Source of the DNA: Vibrio diabolicus
GTDB taxonomy: Bacteria; Pseudomonadota; Gammaproteobacteria; Enterobacterales; Vibrionaceae
Assembly (NCBI GenBank): GCA_001048675.1
Contig: CCKK01000003.1
Coordinates: forward strand, 620,001 to 684,000
Length of the DNA stretch: 64,000 nt
Reading direction: 5' to 3'
Position 1 is the stretch's first letter; each line of letters opens with the position of its first letter. The position numbers and the translations under genes were made by a program. The notes under the pieces are model-generated. The model did not search any database. It saw nothing but the letters and a program-made list of their open reading frames with translations, and had not been told where the DNA came from. Shown in pieces: positions 43,244 through 52,462 of the stretch.

Positions 43244-44175
43244 TACGCAGCCTCAGTCCATTGTTTTACATAGTGATTGGGTCCTATTTGATCAAATTCG
43301 TCGACAATGATGCTGCTACGACTACGAATTTCATCGGCATCTATCGAATAGTTTGGTTCACTTTTCACTAAGTTACCAAAAGGAAGATCTGGATCGGGAA
43401 CGGCTGAAATCAATAGTTTGGTGTACGGGTGCTGCGGATTCTTCAGTATTGAGTGTGTATCACCCCATTCGACGATTTGCCCTTTGTACATCACAGCTGT
43501 TTCTTCCGCGATGTAGTGTGCGGTCGCCAAATCATGAGTAATGTACAAAAAGCCGATTCCTAGCTCTTGCTTCATGCGCTGCATTAGATTCAGTACCCCG
43601 AGGCGAATGGAGACATCCAGCATCGATGTTGGCTCATCCGCAAGAATGACTTGCGAACCGACGGCGAGAGCACGTGCTAAGTTTACTCGCTGACGTTGTC
43701 CACCACTAAGCTCGTGAGGAAACTTATTTAATGTCTCTTCAGGTAGTTCCACCAGCTTTAAAAGCGCTTCCAAGCGGACAGGAATGTCACGCTCGCTTTT
43801 GATTTGCTTATGAATCTTTAAAGGGCGTGTGAGGTGATGGCGAATGGTATGAGTTGGATTGAGTGAACCAAACGGATCTTGAAACACCATTTGTACTTTA
43901 CTGCGATACTCTTGGAGCGCTGAGCGTGACGTAATCTCATTGATATTAGTGCCATTGAAAAGGATCTCGCCTTCTGTTGCCGGATAGACTTTAGTGATCA
44001 AGCGAGCACACGTACTTTTACCGCAGCCTGATTCTCCAACTAAAGCCAACGTTTTTCCTGCATACAGATCAAAGCTCACGCCTTGGAGCGCACGGAAGGT
44101 TTCCTCTTTCGCTAAACCACCGCCTACTCTGAACTCTTTAATCACGTTTTTCATTTGGATGATAGGCTGATTCAT
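43243..44175 (-). CDS. Peptide/nickel-type ABC ATPase (DppF/OppF-like)
   Basis: A cytoplasmic ATPase of the Opp/Dpp type: Walker A LVGESGCGKSTCARL, Q-loop QMVFQDPFGSLNP, signature LSGGQRQRVNLARAL and Walker B QVILADEPTSMLD, with the C-terminal oligopeptide-type tail (HPYTKLLISAVPDPD). I take the ATG giving MNQPIIQMKNVIKEF as start, making about 310 residues; a longer form beginning MSTNNQ would add an SNQ-repeat leader. It overlaps the upstream DppD-like gene and is coupled to the 155-residue gene. No permease or binding protein is nearby. Confidence 0.85.
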   Translation of the reverse strand: MNQPIIQMKNVIKEFRVGGGLAKEETFRALQGVSFDLYAGKTLALVGESGCGKSTCARLITKVYPATEGEILFNGTNINEITSRSALQEYRSKVQMVFQDPFGSLNPTHTIRHHLTRPLKIHKQIKSERDIPVRLEALLKLVELPEETLNKFPHELSGGQRQRVNLARALAVGSQVILADEPTSMLDVSIRLGVLNLMQRMKQELGIGFLYITHDLATAHYIAEETAVMYKGQIVEWGDTHSILKNPQHPYTKLLISAVPDPDLPFGNLVKSEPNYSIDADEIRSRSSIIVDEFDQIGPNHYVKQWTEAA

Positions 44176-45043
44176 GATTACGCTCTGGTTGCTCTGGTTG
44201 CTCTGGTTGCTCTGGTTGTTTGTGGACATCGTGGATGTTTGGGAAAGAAGCCCATAGCTTTTGTGTGTAGGGATGTTGAGGATTATTGCGAATTTCGTAT
44301 GCCTGATTGACTTCGACGATTTCTCCATGCCGCATGATGGCAATGCGATCACACAATTGGCTCATCAGCGCCAAGTCGTGCGTAATAAAGAGTACTGAGA
44401 AGCCAAATTCATCTCTAAGCTGATAGATTTGTTGTAAAATCTCTCTTTGTACCACCACATCTAAAGCGGTTGTGGGCTCATCCATAATGATCAGCTTAGG
44501 GTTCAAAGACAAAGCAATAGCAATCACCAAGCGCTGACGCATTCCACCTGAAAATTGGTGAGGGTATTCCGTTAACCGTTCTCGTGGAATATTGACCAAG
44601 TCCAATAGTTTTTCTGCTCGATCTTTCGCTTGAGCGTTGGTGAGTCCTTGGTGATGACGCAATACATCTGCGAATTGCTCTTGGATCGTTAAGACAGGGT
44701 TGAGTGAGTTCATCGCGCTTTGAAACACCATGGCGATTTCACTCCACCTCAGAGCGGTTAGCTCAGAATCTGAGAGGCTAAGAATGTCTTTGCCATCAAA
44801 CAATATTTTACCGCCAGAAATGAACGCTGGCGGCTTATGGAGACGGTTGATCGAGAATGCGATCGTGCTTTTGCCACATCCCGATTCACCAGCAAGTCCA
44901 AATACTTCTCCTTTGCCGATATCGAAGCTGACGGATTTTACCGCATTGAAATCACCATGATCGGTGATGTAATCGACGCATAAATCTCGGATCTGGATGA
45001 CCGGATTATTGTGGTATGCATGATTTAAGTTAATACCATCCAT
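44138..45043 (-). CDS. Peptide/nickel-type ABC ATPase (DppD/OppD-like), 301 aa
   Basis: The partner ATPase: Walker A LAGESGCGKSTIAFS near residues 53-67, Q-loop AMVFQSAMNSLNP, signature FSGGMRQRLVIAIAL, Walker B LIIMDEPTTALD and the H-loop ITHDLALM. The C-terminus is unusual: instead of the standard Opp/Dpp tail it carries a run of EQP triplets and a His/Asn-rich end. It is first in a three-gene operon with a Fur-box match 24 bases before its start codon, so iron starvation should induce it. This suggests siderophore or metal-chelate rather than dipeptide transport, by inference. Confidence 0.85.
   Translation of the reverse strand: MDGINLNHAYHNNPVIQIRDLCVDYITDHGDFNAVKSVSFDIGKGEVFGLAGESGCGKSTIAFSINRLHKPPAFISGGKILFDGKDILSLSDSELTALRWSEIAMVFQSAMNSLNPVLTIQEQFADVLRHHQGLTNAQAKDRAEKLLDLVNIPRERLTEYPHQFSGGMRQRLVIAIALSLNPKLIIMDEPTTALDVVVQREILQQIYQLRDEFGFSVLFITHDLALMSQLCDRIAIMRHGEIVEVNQAYEIRNNPQHPYTQKLWASFPNIHDVHKQPEQPEQPEQPERNHESAYHPNEKRD
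44182..44217. repeat. Four tandem copies of a 9-base unit
   Basis: GCTCTGGTT is repeated four times without a gap at the overlap of the two ABC ATPase genes. In the DppD-like frame it gives EQP repeats; in the upstream extension of the DppF-like frame it gives SNQ repeats. Changes in copy number keep both frames. Confidence 0.9.
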
Positions 45044-45404
45044 ATAAACACCTTACCAATGTAAAAGATAATTATTATCATTATCAGGTGTGATGGTTTT
45101 TAGAAAGTGGCAAGCGGTGAATCAGTGAAGTGACTCGAAAGTTAGGCGAAATAAAAAGTGGTATCCGGCGTTGTTAATGAAGTCAAGGAAGACGAGAATT
45201 GAGAGCTGGATCAGCACACTTTTCTTAGGGGGAATTATTCAAATCTAATCGTAAATTTGCCCCTTGGCAAAACTTAAATGATGGATCTATTAAGGAGTTA
45301 ACGAAAGGGCGGGAGGGGTCACATTTCCCTACAGTTTTTCTTACCACCTCGTTCCTGTTTTGCTATAGATTACGCATCGAAAACATGGTGTGTTCGGAGG
45401 AAAT
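45044..45404. other. Divergent promoter region of the ABC operon and a small gene
   Basis: About 360 bases with a Fur box at its left end and a strong RBS (GGAGG) for the small gene at its right end. I see no further gene. A G-rich stretch (GGGCGGGAGGGG) near 45307 is of unknown meaning. Confidence 0.45.
45067..45085. promoter_or_regulatory. Fur box
   Basis: GATAATTATTATCATTATC agrees with the 19-base Fur consensus GATAATGATAATCATTATC at 17 positions. It is 24 bases before the DppD-like start codon, overlapping the expected promoter or leader. Confidence 0.75.
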
Positions 45405-45602
45405 ATGTCCATTAATTCTATCGACCATGACGAGATGACCAACATCGCTCACAAATGGGAATTACCTGATGAAGAAGCCGTTGTGAAGCCTGAGAAAACA
45501 GTGAAATCAGCAGAAGCCAGAAGACGCATTGAAGCGCTACGTGAAATCCGTGAAAGTGGATTGACCATTGAAGAAGCAAGGGAGCTTGGCTTGATACACT
45601 GA
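45405..45602 (+). CDS. Small hypothetical protein, 65 aa
   Basis: The ATG giving MSINSIDHDEM has GGAGG five bases upstream, a near-ideal RBS. The first half is acidic, the middle basic (SAEARRRIEALREIRESG), and the C-terminus reads LTIEEARELGLIH. It resembles small gammaproteobacterial proteins of the PA3496 type (KARRRIE motif), but the match is weak and function is unknown. No membrane segment is seen. Confidence 0.65.
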   Translation: MSINSIDHDEMTNIAHKWELPDEEAVVKPEKTVKSAEARRRIEALREIRESGLTIEEARELGLIH

Positions 45603-45883
45603 TTGCTCTAGTTTGGTATAGCAATCCATAGGGTAGTTGTCGGGCTGCCCTTTTTATTTTTCGCTCCATTTTAGCCATTGCGTCTTACTACAACATCTCA
45701 CATCTCTTTATTTTTCTTATCCAAACGTTCTAATTCACCTCTCTTTCACCTAAAAAGTTCTAGATCCAAACTCATTTTCATCTATGTAGAAGTTTGACAA
45801 TCTTACCTAGCGTTACTAAAAGATATATCAATAGCGATATGCTTTTTGTTGATTATCGCGACCACAAAGCAAGGAGCGCGAGT

Positions 45884-46945
45884 ATGGTTGACCAAATCCT
45901 TTTTTATGAGCCCGATGAGCCCCACGGTTTTCTTTCCAATTTTTGCCATGCCCCAGTCAATATATCCTCCCAAACTTGGCCCACCAGCGAACATTATTAT
46001 CAAGCCCAAAAGTTCCTCGATGCGCAGTTACAGAGCAAAATTCAACACGCGAGCACTCCCGATGAAGCATTCGCCTTAAGTCGAAAATACGAACATTTTG
46101 TCAGAAGTGACTGGGAGGATATGAAGTTGGCCGTTATGGCTTTCATCGTTAGAGAAAAGTTTCTGCAAAATCCACCTTTAGCGCAGCAGTTAATGAGAAC
46201 GGGTAACGCTTGTCTTACAGAGCATTCTCACAAAGATGCCTTTTGGGGGGATGGGGGAGACGGTAAAGGAGAAAATCATTTAGGAGAAATTCTGATGAAC
46301 GTTCGGGCTGAGCTGAGACATGTCGAGCCCTACAATCTCGTGAAGTTCATCGATAAAGCCAAATTGCCAACCCAATGGGGCACATTTATGATGTATGGCT
46401 TCGTTGAAACTGCCACGAACAAAGAGCATCTTGCCCTCGTGTATGGAGAGCCTGCAAACAGCGCTGCACCACTTATTCGGTTGCATTCGGAGTGCCTTAC
46501 TGGCGATGCCTTGTTTAGTACGCGTTGCGACTGTGGTTTTCAGCTCAATAGGGCGCTACAAAATATTGTCGAAGAGGGATGTGGTGTACTGCTTTATTTG
46601 CGTCAAGAAGGACGTGGTATTGGCTTGATTAATAAAATTCGAGCTTATCACCTCCAGGACGATGGCGCCGATACTGTAGAAGCCAATGAACGTTTGGGCT
46701 TTGCTGCCGATATGCGTGATTACGCATTCTGTAAAGGGATGTTAGAGCATTTGGGCATTGATGCGGTGCGACTAATGACGAACAACCCACGTAAGCTGGC
46801 TGCGTTAAAAGCGGTTGATATCAACGTCATTGAGCGTGTGCCCTTGCAAGAAGGTAATAATCCGAGCAATCAACACTACTTGCAAACTAAGGCGAGTAAA
46901 TTAGGGCACATGTTTGATCCTAAGTTTGTCAATCACACCAAGTAA
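45884..46945 (+). CDS. RibX-RibA fusion: N-glycosidase (YbiA/COG3236) plus GTP cyclohydrolase II, 353 aa
   Basis: Residues 1-160 form a YbiA-like N-glycosidase: [25 protein letters not shown] and [15 protein letters not shown] are its signatures. It hydrolyses the early, reactive riboflavin intermediates. Residues 175-350 are Rib[24 protein letters not shown] supplies the three zinc cysteines, and [10 protein letters not shown] and [11 protein letters not shown] the GTP site. The fusion couples the first committed step with overflow/damage control. The same fusion is known in V. vulnificus. The ATG used has AAGGAG seven bases upstream; upstream codons are unlikely to be translated. Confidence 0.9.
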   Translation: MVDQILFYEPDEPHGFLSNFCHAPVNISSQTWPTSEHYYQAQKFLDAQLQSKIQHASTPDEAFALSRKYEHFVRSDWEDMKLAVMAFIVREKFLQNPPLAQQLMRTGNACLTEHSHKDAFWGDGGDGKGENHLGEILMNVRAELRHVEPYNLVKFIDKAKLPTQWGTFMMYGFVETATNKEHLALVYGEPANSAAPLIRLHSECLTGDALFSTRCDCGFQLNRALQNIVEEGCGVLLYLRQEGRGIGLINKIRAYHLQDDGADTVEANERLGFAADMRDYAFCKGMLEHLGIDAVRLMTNNPRKLAALKAVDINVIERVPLQEGNNPSNQHYLQTKASKLGHMFDPKFVNHTK

Positions 46946-46969
46946 AGCATCATCTATGTCTCAATAGAT

Positions 46970-47002
46970 GAAAACGCCAACGATACTATCGTTGGCGTTT
47001 TC
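46970..47002. terminator. Bidirectional terminator
   Basis: A perfect 15-base stem (GAAAACGCCAACGAT and complement) with a three-base loop lies between convergent genes. Confidence 0.9.
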
Positions 47003-47016
47003 ATTCGTTAGGTCAT

Positions 47017-47772
47017 TTATTGATACCTTTGAATGATCTCATCAATTTCGCCCGATGTTTTTAACTCAGCCAAACGTGTATTAATGTAGTCCTGAGTTTC
47101 TGGCTGCATTTGGGGCGAAAAGGCCAAATAGATCGAGTAGTCAGGGATAACTGAGTCGAAAGATTGGATCTGAAAACCTTCTAGCGACAAATTGAGGCGT
47201 TTTAAGTTGTACATAACGCGTGATTCCATTTCGACGAAGGCTGTATCTCCTGGTGTTCGGGTTATCACTCGATATGCGGCATCATAATCTTTAACGCGTA
47301 TTTCATTCACACTACCATCCTCAAAGAATGGGATTAAATTCGGATAATCAAAACCGAGTAGTAATACGATAGATCGGCCATGCATGGTGTCCATATTCTT
47401 GAACTCTAACGGTTTCTCACTACTAGAGACCAATACATGTTTTACAGTGTAAATGGGCTCTTCAGACAAGTTTTCTGATTGCACCTTGCCCCAATTTGGG
47501 CTGCCGTAAGTTAGCCAGTTTGGTTCGCCACCTTCTTCTAATATGGAGATCATTCGTTTAAACGGATAAGTATGATAATTCACCTGATAATCCGATTCAG
47601 CGAAAATGGCACTGACGATGTCAGTCACAATCCCGGAATGCATTTGCCCCTGTTGTTCTATTTGAAATGGCCTTGCTTGGTCGGCGATAACGTAATAGTT
47701 CACTTCAGCGGCAGTAGCATAAGTTCCTACCGCAATAAAACTAAAAGCCAATCTAAGTAGAAGTCTTTTCAT
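47017..47772 (-). CDS. Periplasmic family 3-type solute-binding protein, 251 aa
   Basis: A signal peptide of about 22 residues (ending ATAAEV) is followed by a PBPb/SBP_bac_3 fold: YYVIADQARPFQIEQQGQ, GIVTDIVSAIFAESDY and a C-terminal LAELKTSGEIDEIIQRY. The usual amino-acid-binding arginine motif is not obvious, and no permease or ATPase is adjacent. It is divergent from a hybrid sensor kinase 68 bases away, so it may act as a periplasmic ligand sensor for that kinase. The chosen ATG starts the signal peptide and has GAGG upstream. The gene contains a perfect parS2 site. Confidence 0.75.
   Translation of the reverse strand: MKRLLLRLAFSFIAVGTYATAAEVNYYVIADQARPFQIEQQGQMHSGIVTDIVSAIFAESDYQVNYHTYPFKRMISILEEGGEPNWLTYGSPNWGKVQSENLSEEPIYTVKHVLVSSSEKPLEFKNMDTMHGRSIVLLLGFDYPNLIPFFEDGSVNEIRVKDYDAAYRVITRTPGDTAFVEMESRVMYNLKRLNLSLEGFQIQSFDSVIPDYSIYLAFSPQMQPETQDYINTRLAELKTSGEIDEIIQRYQ
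47440..47454. promoter_or_regulatory. parS2 site inside the binding-protein gene
   Basis: TTTTACAGTGTAAAT, a perfect match to NTTTACANTGTAAAN, about 7 kb from the iterons on the rctB side. Confidence 0.8.
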
Positions 47773-47840
47773 CGTATCCTCGATTATTATTTGCGCGTGG
47801 CTATATTTAGAGTAGCGCAAGTTTATCGGAGCGATTTCAT

Positions 47841-49736
47841 ATGGATGAAAAAGAGCGATCTCAACGTCGATTTAGTATCGGCAACCAACTTATGTTGGCG
47901 GTGTTAACGTTGAGTTTAATCTTTACTGTCATCATTTCCGCTGTGAGTTTATATCGAGTTTTTAACGAAGATTTAGCCCATTTGCACGTCGAGCTAAAGC
48001 AGGTCGAATCCAGTTACTTATCGAGCTTTTCTGCCAGCTTATGGGTGGAGGATAGGGAGCTGTTACTCACTCAAGCAGAGGGCGCAATGCGCATGCCCTC
48101 TGTGGATTATTTACGTATCGCTAATGAAGATGAAGTTATCGTCGAATTGGGAACCGCTCTTTCTGAGGATGTCGTAGAAAGAAGTTGGCCGATGCAATAT
48201 CGTGTTGGTGATAAAACCTATGATCTGGCGACATTGACTGTTCAGGCGGATCTGAGCTCGATTTATGAAGATCTTTGGCAACAATTTTTTTTCTTGCTCA
48301 CGACAGAAGCGATCAAGATCCTATTACTCATAATTGGCGTGCTTTGGGTCGCCTTCCGCCTCTTGGTCAATCCTCTCCAACTGCTTTCCGGCGCCGTGAG
48401 CGATTTTAGTGGCGGGAAGGTCCCAAGCAAAGTTACGCTCCCAAAGCGTTGGTGTTTTGATGAAGTGAGCGTGTTGGCGGAGAAATACAACCGAAGCGTT
48501 GAGAAGGTCCGTGAGCATCAGACTGAGCTTGAAGAAGAAAGAGATAGAGCGGAAGTCGCCAACCGCAAAAAAAGTGAATTTCTTGCCACCATGAGCCATG
48601 AAATTCGAACACCAATGAATGGCATTATTGGTGTCGCTTCATTACTGGGTGACACCAAACTCGATCCTCAGCAAAAAGAGTTTGTAGAGATCATCGATAG
48701 TTCTTCTCACTCTTTAATGACGATCATCGACGATATTCTCGACTTTTCTAAAGTCGAAGCAGGTAAAGTCGAATTAGAAAATGCAAGCTATGATCTGCGC
48801 CGTATTTTGGATGATGTGATCAGCTTACACGCCGTCAAAGCCAAGCAGAAGAATCTGCAATTGCTTAGCGATATTGATCCTCACTTGCCAGCGGAAGTGC
48901 AAGGCGATGCTGCGCGCTTAAAACAGGTATTGAACAATTTGTTGAGCAACGCGATCAAATTTACTGATCGTGGTCATGTGAAGCTTCTTGTTGAGTTAAC
49001 ACGTCAAGAGCATGATGTCGCCATGATTCGATTTCGCGTCGTTGATTCTGGCATTGGTATTGCGAAAGAGAACCAACAAGCGATCTTCGAACGTTTCCAA
49101 CAAGCCGATGGCAGTACAACCAGAAAGTACGGTGGTACCGGCCTTGGTTTGGCGATTGGTGCTCAGTTGGTGAACTTAATGGGAGGAGAAATCCAACTGA
49201 CAAGTGAGTTGGGGCTTGGTAGTTGTTTTGAGTTTTCGATTCCAGTTGTAGTAAAAGCACGGTCTACCTACACGGAACGACCTAATGTTTTGACGTTTCC
49301 AAAAGTTGAAGATAATGAAACCAGCCTCCAGCATGACAATCAACCTTGGGTATTGATTGTTGAAGATACCATCGTAAACCAGAAAGTCGTCCGTATTATG
49401 TTGGAAAAGCTCGGCGTTCGAGTGAGCGTCGCAAATCATGGTGAAGAAGCGCTTCAGCTATGTGAGAAGCAAGCTTTTGACTTGGTGTTTATGGATTGCC
49501 AAATGCCAGTGATGGATGGCTTCATTACTACTGAGCGTATTCGACAAATGGGAGAGTGGGGGAAACACGTTCCCATTATTGCGTTGAGTGCCAATGTTAT
49601 TAAAGAAGATCAACAACATTGCTTTGACGTCGGTATGAATGAGTTTGTCGCCAAACCTGTGACCAAAGATCGGTTGCATCAAATATTCGAGCAGTTTTTA
49701 CCAAAAGCGCTGAAAATCAGTGCGGGTCCCAAATAG
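47841..49736 (+). CDS. Hybrid sensor histidine kinase with receiver domain, 631 aa
   Basis: A membrane-bound kinase: helix near residues 15-38, periplasmic domain of about 110 residues (rich in acidic and Trp residues), second helix near 150-172, HAMP-like linker, coiled coil, HisKA with the phospho-acceptor His in [13 protein letters not shown], and HATPase with [19 protein letters not shown] and GTGLGLAI. The C-terminal receiver has [10 protein letters not shown] (phospho-acceptor Asp) and FVAKPV. There is no Hpt domain, so a separate phosphotransferase must finish the relay. Its divergent partner encodes a periplasmic binding protein that could present its ligand. Confidence 0.9.
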   Translation: MDEKERSQRRFSIGNQLMLAVLTLSLIFTVIISAVSLYRVFNEDLAHLHVELKQVESSYLSSFSASLWVEDRELLLTQAEGAMRMPSVDYLRIANEDEVIVELGTALSEDVVERSWPMQYRVGDKTYDLATLTVQADLSSIYEDLWQQFFFLLTTEAIKILLLIIGVLWVAFRLLVNPLQLLSGAVSDFSGGKVPSKVTLPKRWCFDEVSVLAEKYNRSVEKVREHQTELEEERDRAEVANRKKSEFLATMSHEIRTPMNGIIGVASLLGDTKLDPQQKEFVEIIDSSSHSLMTIIDDILDFSKVEAGKVELENASYDLRRILDDVISLHAVKAKQKNLQLLSDIDPHLPAEVQGDAARLKQVLNNLLSNAIKFTDRGHVKLLVELTRQEHDVAMIRFRVVDSGIGIAKENQQAIFERFQQADGSTTRKYGGTGLGLAIGAQLVNLMGGEIQLTSELGLGSCFEFSIPVVVKARSTYTERPNVLTFPKVEDNETSLQHDNQPWVLIVEDTIVNQKVVRIMLEKLGVRVSVANHGEEALQLCEKQAFDLVFMDCQMPVMDGFITTERIRQMGEWGKHVPIIALSANVIKEDQQHCFDVGMNEFVAKPVTKDRLHQIFEQFLPKALKISAGPK

Positions 49737-49836
49737 TTAACTTGAAATTGATCAAGTTAAGTGCGTTTCTATTCTGCAATTGTAACTCTGTATGCTATAG
49801 TGCGCGGCTAGTATTTAAAGTACCTTGAGGCTGTAA

Positions 49837-50046
49837 ATGTCGTTCAATCTATCCCTATTGCCGCCTGATGAAAAAAACAAAATCGAACTGGATAAACAAG
49901 CGTCGTTTTTGGTTTGGAAGCTCAGAGAGGCCAAATCTGGTCCTGAAGCAATAGAAGAACAGTTGTCCAAGATTAACGATGCTGATGAAAAAGCGTTTTT
50001 TCAGCAATCGGTCGAAAAGTACAAACGAGTAATGGGTGTCGCTTAA
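49837..50046 (+). CDS. Small Vibrio protein, DUF3283-like, 69 aa
   Basis: A short soluble, charged protein (MSFNLSLLPPDEKNKIELD...ASFLVWKLREAK) with a helical second half. It resembles the DUF3283 family of small Vibrio proteins, though I am only moderately sure. The reading frame, the start and a promoter-like TATGCTATA 45 bases upstream support a real gene. Function is unknown. Confidence 0.6.
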   Translation: MSFNLSLLPPDEKNKIELDKQASFLVWKLREAKSGPEAIEEQLSKINDADEKAFFQQSVEKYKRVMGVA

Positions 50047-50181
50047 CGCGAATCGTGACAACGGTATAAAACTATGTGGCGAATGAGGTAACCTCCCCAT
50101 TCCTTTGCTAAGCGAAATTGAAAAGGTTTCGCTTTTTGCTAAAATCCTTCGCATTAAATTTGAATTTAGAGAGACATCCCG

Positions 50182-50898
50182 ATGGGAAGAAGTTTTGAAG
50201 TGCGCAAAGCCTCTATGGCGAAAACTGCAGGCGCGAAAATTAAAGTTTATTCCAAATACGGTAAAGAAATTTACATGTGCGCGAAAAACGGCGGTAGTGA
50301 CCCAGACATGAACTTGTCTCTTCGCCACCTGATCGCGAAAGCGAAAAAAGATCAGGTACCAGCGCATGTTATCGACAAAGCACTAGACAAAGCGAGTGGC
50401 GGCGGTGGTGAAGATTACCAACCAGCGCGCTACGAAGGCTTCGGCCCTGGCGGTACTAGTGTTATCGTTGACTGTCTGACCGATAACGGCAACCGTACTT
50501 TCCAAGATGTACGCCAATGCTTTGTTAAAGTGGGTGCGAAAATTGGTGTTGAGGGCTCAGTTTCTCACATGTTTGATCACCAAGCGGTATTCCAGTTCAA
50601 AGGCGACGATGATGAAATCATCCTAGAAACGCTAATGATGGAAGATGTGGACGTAACTGACGTTGAGCTAGAAGACGGAGTGATCACTGTATTCGCTCCT
50701 CATACGGAGTTCTTCAAGACGAAAACAGCGCTCAATGGTGCGTTCCCAGATCTAACGATCGATGTGGAAGAAATCACTTTCGTTCCTCAAACTCACACTC
50801 CAGTAGCGGGTGAAGATGCTGAGAAGTTCCAGAAATTCCTAGATCTTCTAGATGACTGTGACGACGTTCAGCAGGTTTACCACAACGCAGAGCTATAA
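50182..50898 (+). CDS. YebC/PmpR-family protein, YeeN type, 238 aa
   Basis: The sequence [19 protein letters not shown] and [20 protein letters not shown] identifies the YeeN branch of the YebC family. Three-domain YebC proteins are now viewed as translation factors helping ribosomes through polyproline or difficult stretches, and some were described as DNA-binding regulators. [15 protein letters not shown] and [15 protein letters not shown] motifs are intact. An AGAGAG RBS precedes the ATG. It is a single gene with its own terminator and is distinct from the chromosome 1 YebC next to ruvC. Confidence 0.88.
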   Translation: MGRSFEVRKASMAKTAGAKIKVYSKYGKEIYMCAKNGGSDPDMNLSLRHLIAKAKKDQVPAHVIDKALDKASGGGGEDYQPARYEGFGPGGTSVIVDCLTDNGNRTFQDVRQCFVKVGAKIGVEGSVSHMFDHQAVFQFKGDDDEIILETLMMEDVDVTDVELEDGVITVFAPHTEFFKTKTALNGAFPDLTIDVEEITFVPQTHTPVAGEDAEKFQKFLDLLDDCDDVQQVYHNAEL

Positions 50899-50919
50899 TT
50901 TCTTAGCTTCCACCGTTGT

Positions 50920-50947
50920 AAAAAGGCTTCCCGAGGGAAGCCTTTTT
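50920..50947. terminator. Terminator of the YeeN-type gene (bidirectional)
   Basis: A 12-base stem (AAAAAGGCTTCC and complement) with a four-base loop and T-run, facing the convergent rodA-like gene. Confidence 0.85.
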
Positions 50948-50971
50948 TGATCGCACTCTTTGCTAGCAGCA

Positions 50972-52055
50972 TTATGCGTTGCGATATTTGGAATAACACA
51001 GTGACATGATCACACCAAAACAGATGCCTTGCGTCAGCATGGCCGTGCCGCCGTAACTAAAGAACGGCAGAGGGCTTCCCATTACTGGCAACAAGCCGCT
51101 CACCATACCTGTATTGATAAAAGCATACAGGAAAAAGCTCATCGCTAATGCGCCACTCACAAGCCGAACTAAAAAAGTGGTCAGACTGACATGCAAGCAA
51201 CATGACGCGCGCGGTAATAAACAAGTACAGTGCGAGCAAGACTAAACTACCAACAAAACCCCACTCCTCGGCATAAGTCGAAAAAATAAAGTCCGTATGA
51301 CTTTCTGGAATAAAGCCAAGTGTTCCTTGCGTAGCATTCATCCAACCTTTGCCTTTCATTCCGCCGGAGCCTATCGCAATCAAAGATTGGATGATTTGGT
51401 AGCCCGAACCTAACGGATCCGACTCCGGGTGCAAGAACTGAGTAACGCGGCTTTTTTGATACGTTTCCATGACGAAGAACCACAAAATAGGCGCCAACGT
51501 TAATATACTCGCGACAAAGCCACCGATTATTTTCCAGCTCATGCCAGCTAAAAATAAAACGAATAAGGCGTAAATGACGGTAAAAACTGCACCGTCTAAA
51601 TCCGGTTGTAGCGCGATTAACCCGGCAGGAATCATTGTGATGAGTAAGCAGAATGCGATTTTTCTACTATCTGGTTTGCCACCTTCAATATGTAGCATCC
51701 ACGCGATCATGATTGGAATCGAGAGTTTGATTAGCTCCGAGGGTTGAAAGCGAAAAAAGCCAATATCGAGCCAACGTTGAGAGCCATTAGTGCTATCGCC
51801 AAACAAAGCGACAGCAAGTAGCAGCGCAACCGCAATAATGTAGAGATATGGAGCTGAGCGTTGATAGCTAGCGGCGGGAATCGATGACATGACCAATATA
51901 CAAACCAAGGTCAGTCCGCAGCGTGCTAAATGCTTGAAGAGCATGGCCTCATTAAAGCCACTGGCACTCCAAAGTGTTAGTGTACTCAATAGCATGATCG
52001 GAATGATCGCCATCAGCAGTGGCAAATCGACCCTGGGGAAAAAACGCTTATTCAT
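50972..52055 (-). CDS. rodA: RodA/FtsW-family SEDS protein (apparent +1 frameshift), about 360 aa
   Basis: A multi-pass SEDS-family glycosyltransferase that polymerises lipid II with a partner class B PBP. Signatures include GSQRWLDIGFFRFQPSELIKL, LQPDLDGAVF (where RodA usually has QPDLGT) and ESHTDFIFSTYAEEWGF. The frame breaks after ACQSDHF at a run of six A on the plus strand (51171-51176); removing one base joins it to LVRLVSGALAMSFFLYAF and FFSYGGTAML, giving a normal RodA length. No mrdA (PBP2) neighbour is present, so this is probably a second RodA rather than the main elongasome gene. Confidence 0.85.
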
Positions 52056-52189
52056 TTTCTACGACCTAATAACGCACCCAGTTCGAGCGCGAAAACAACC
52101 AGAACTCGAGAGTTCGAACTATTCCGATGCTAAGAATCCTATTTGGAAATAACAGACACCATGCAAAGGTGTGTATGAGAGGAGCGTCG

Positions 52190-52237
52190 ATGTCGTCTGT
52201 TATGGGTAAGCTGCTTGGAAAGCTGTGGAATGGATAA
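52190..52237 (+). CDS. Candidate 15-residue leader peptide
   Basis: A strong GAGAGGAG lies seven bases before an ATG that opens MSSVMGKLLGKLWNG and then stops. The peptide is amphipathic and basic. The RBS is better than those of many full genes nearby. It could be a leader upstream of the envelope cluster or a chance frame. No homologue is recognised. Confidence 0.3.
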   Translation: MSSVMGKLLGKLWNG

Positions 52238-52386
52238 ATACACTAGACGCAGGTTTTAAGCCAGTATTTTTATTCCTATTGTGGTGAAAGACAGACGCTT
52301 ACAAACAAGCAGGGATATATGCTCTCTTTAAGAAGGGAATGTCATTCATCGCAGCAAACAACCGTTCATTCTAAATAACTGCCATT

Positions 52387-52413
52387 GGTCGCATGCAAAA
52401 GCAGCGTGCGACC
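52387..52413. promoter_or_regulatory. Hairpin before the envelope cluster
   Basis: GGTCGCATGC and GCGTGCGACC form a near-perfect ten-base stem around a seven-base loop, followed by TTCTCCC. It lies about 50 bases before the first gene and could attenuate transcription or protect the 5' end. Confidence 0.45.
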
Positions 52414-52462
52414 TTCTCCCTTAATCTGAAACTATCAAATCACGTTCAACTAAGGACAGTAC

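Larger units (their letters stand above)
52056..52462. other. Intergenic region upstream of the envelope cluster
   Basis: This must hold the rodA-like promoter and the promoter of the 52.4-59 kb cluster. It contains a candidate 15-codon reading frame and a hairpin, both listed separately. Nothing else is supported. Confidence 0.5.

Noticed and set aside
45794..45883. A longer N-terminus for the RibX-RibA fusion.
   Set aside because: The extension is not protein-like, has no RBS, and the internal ATG has AAGGAG at proper distance and begins exactly at the YbiA domain.
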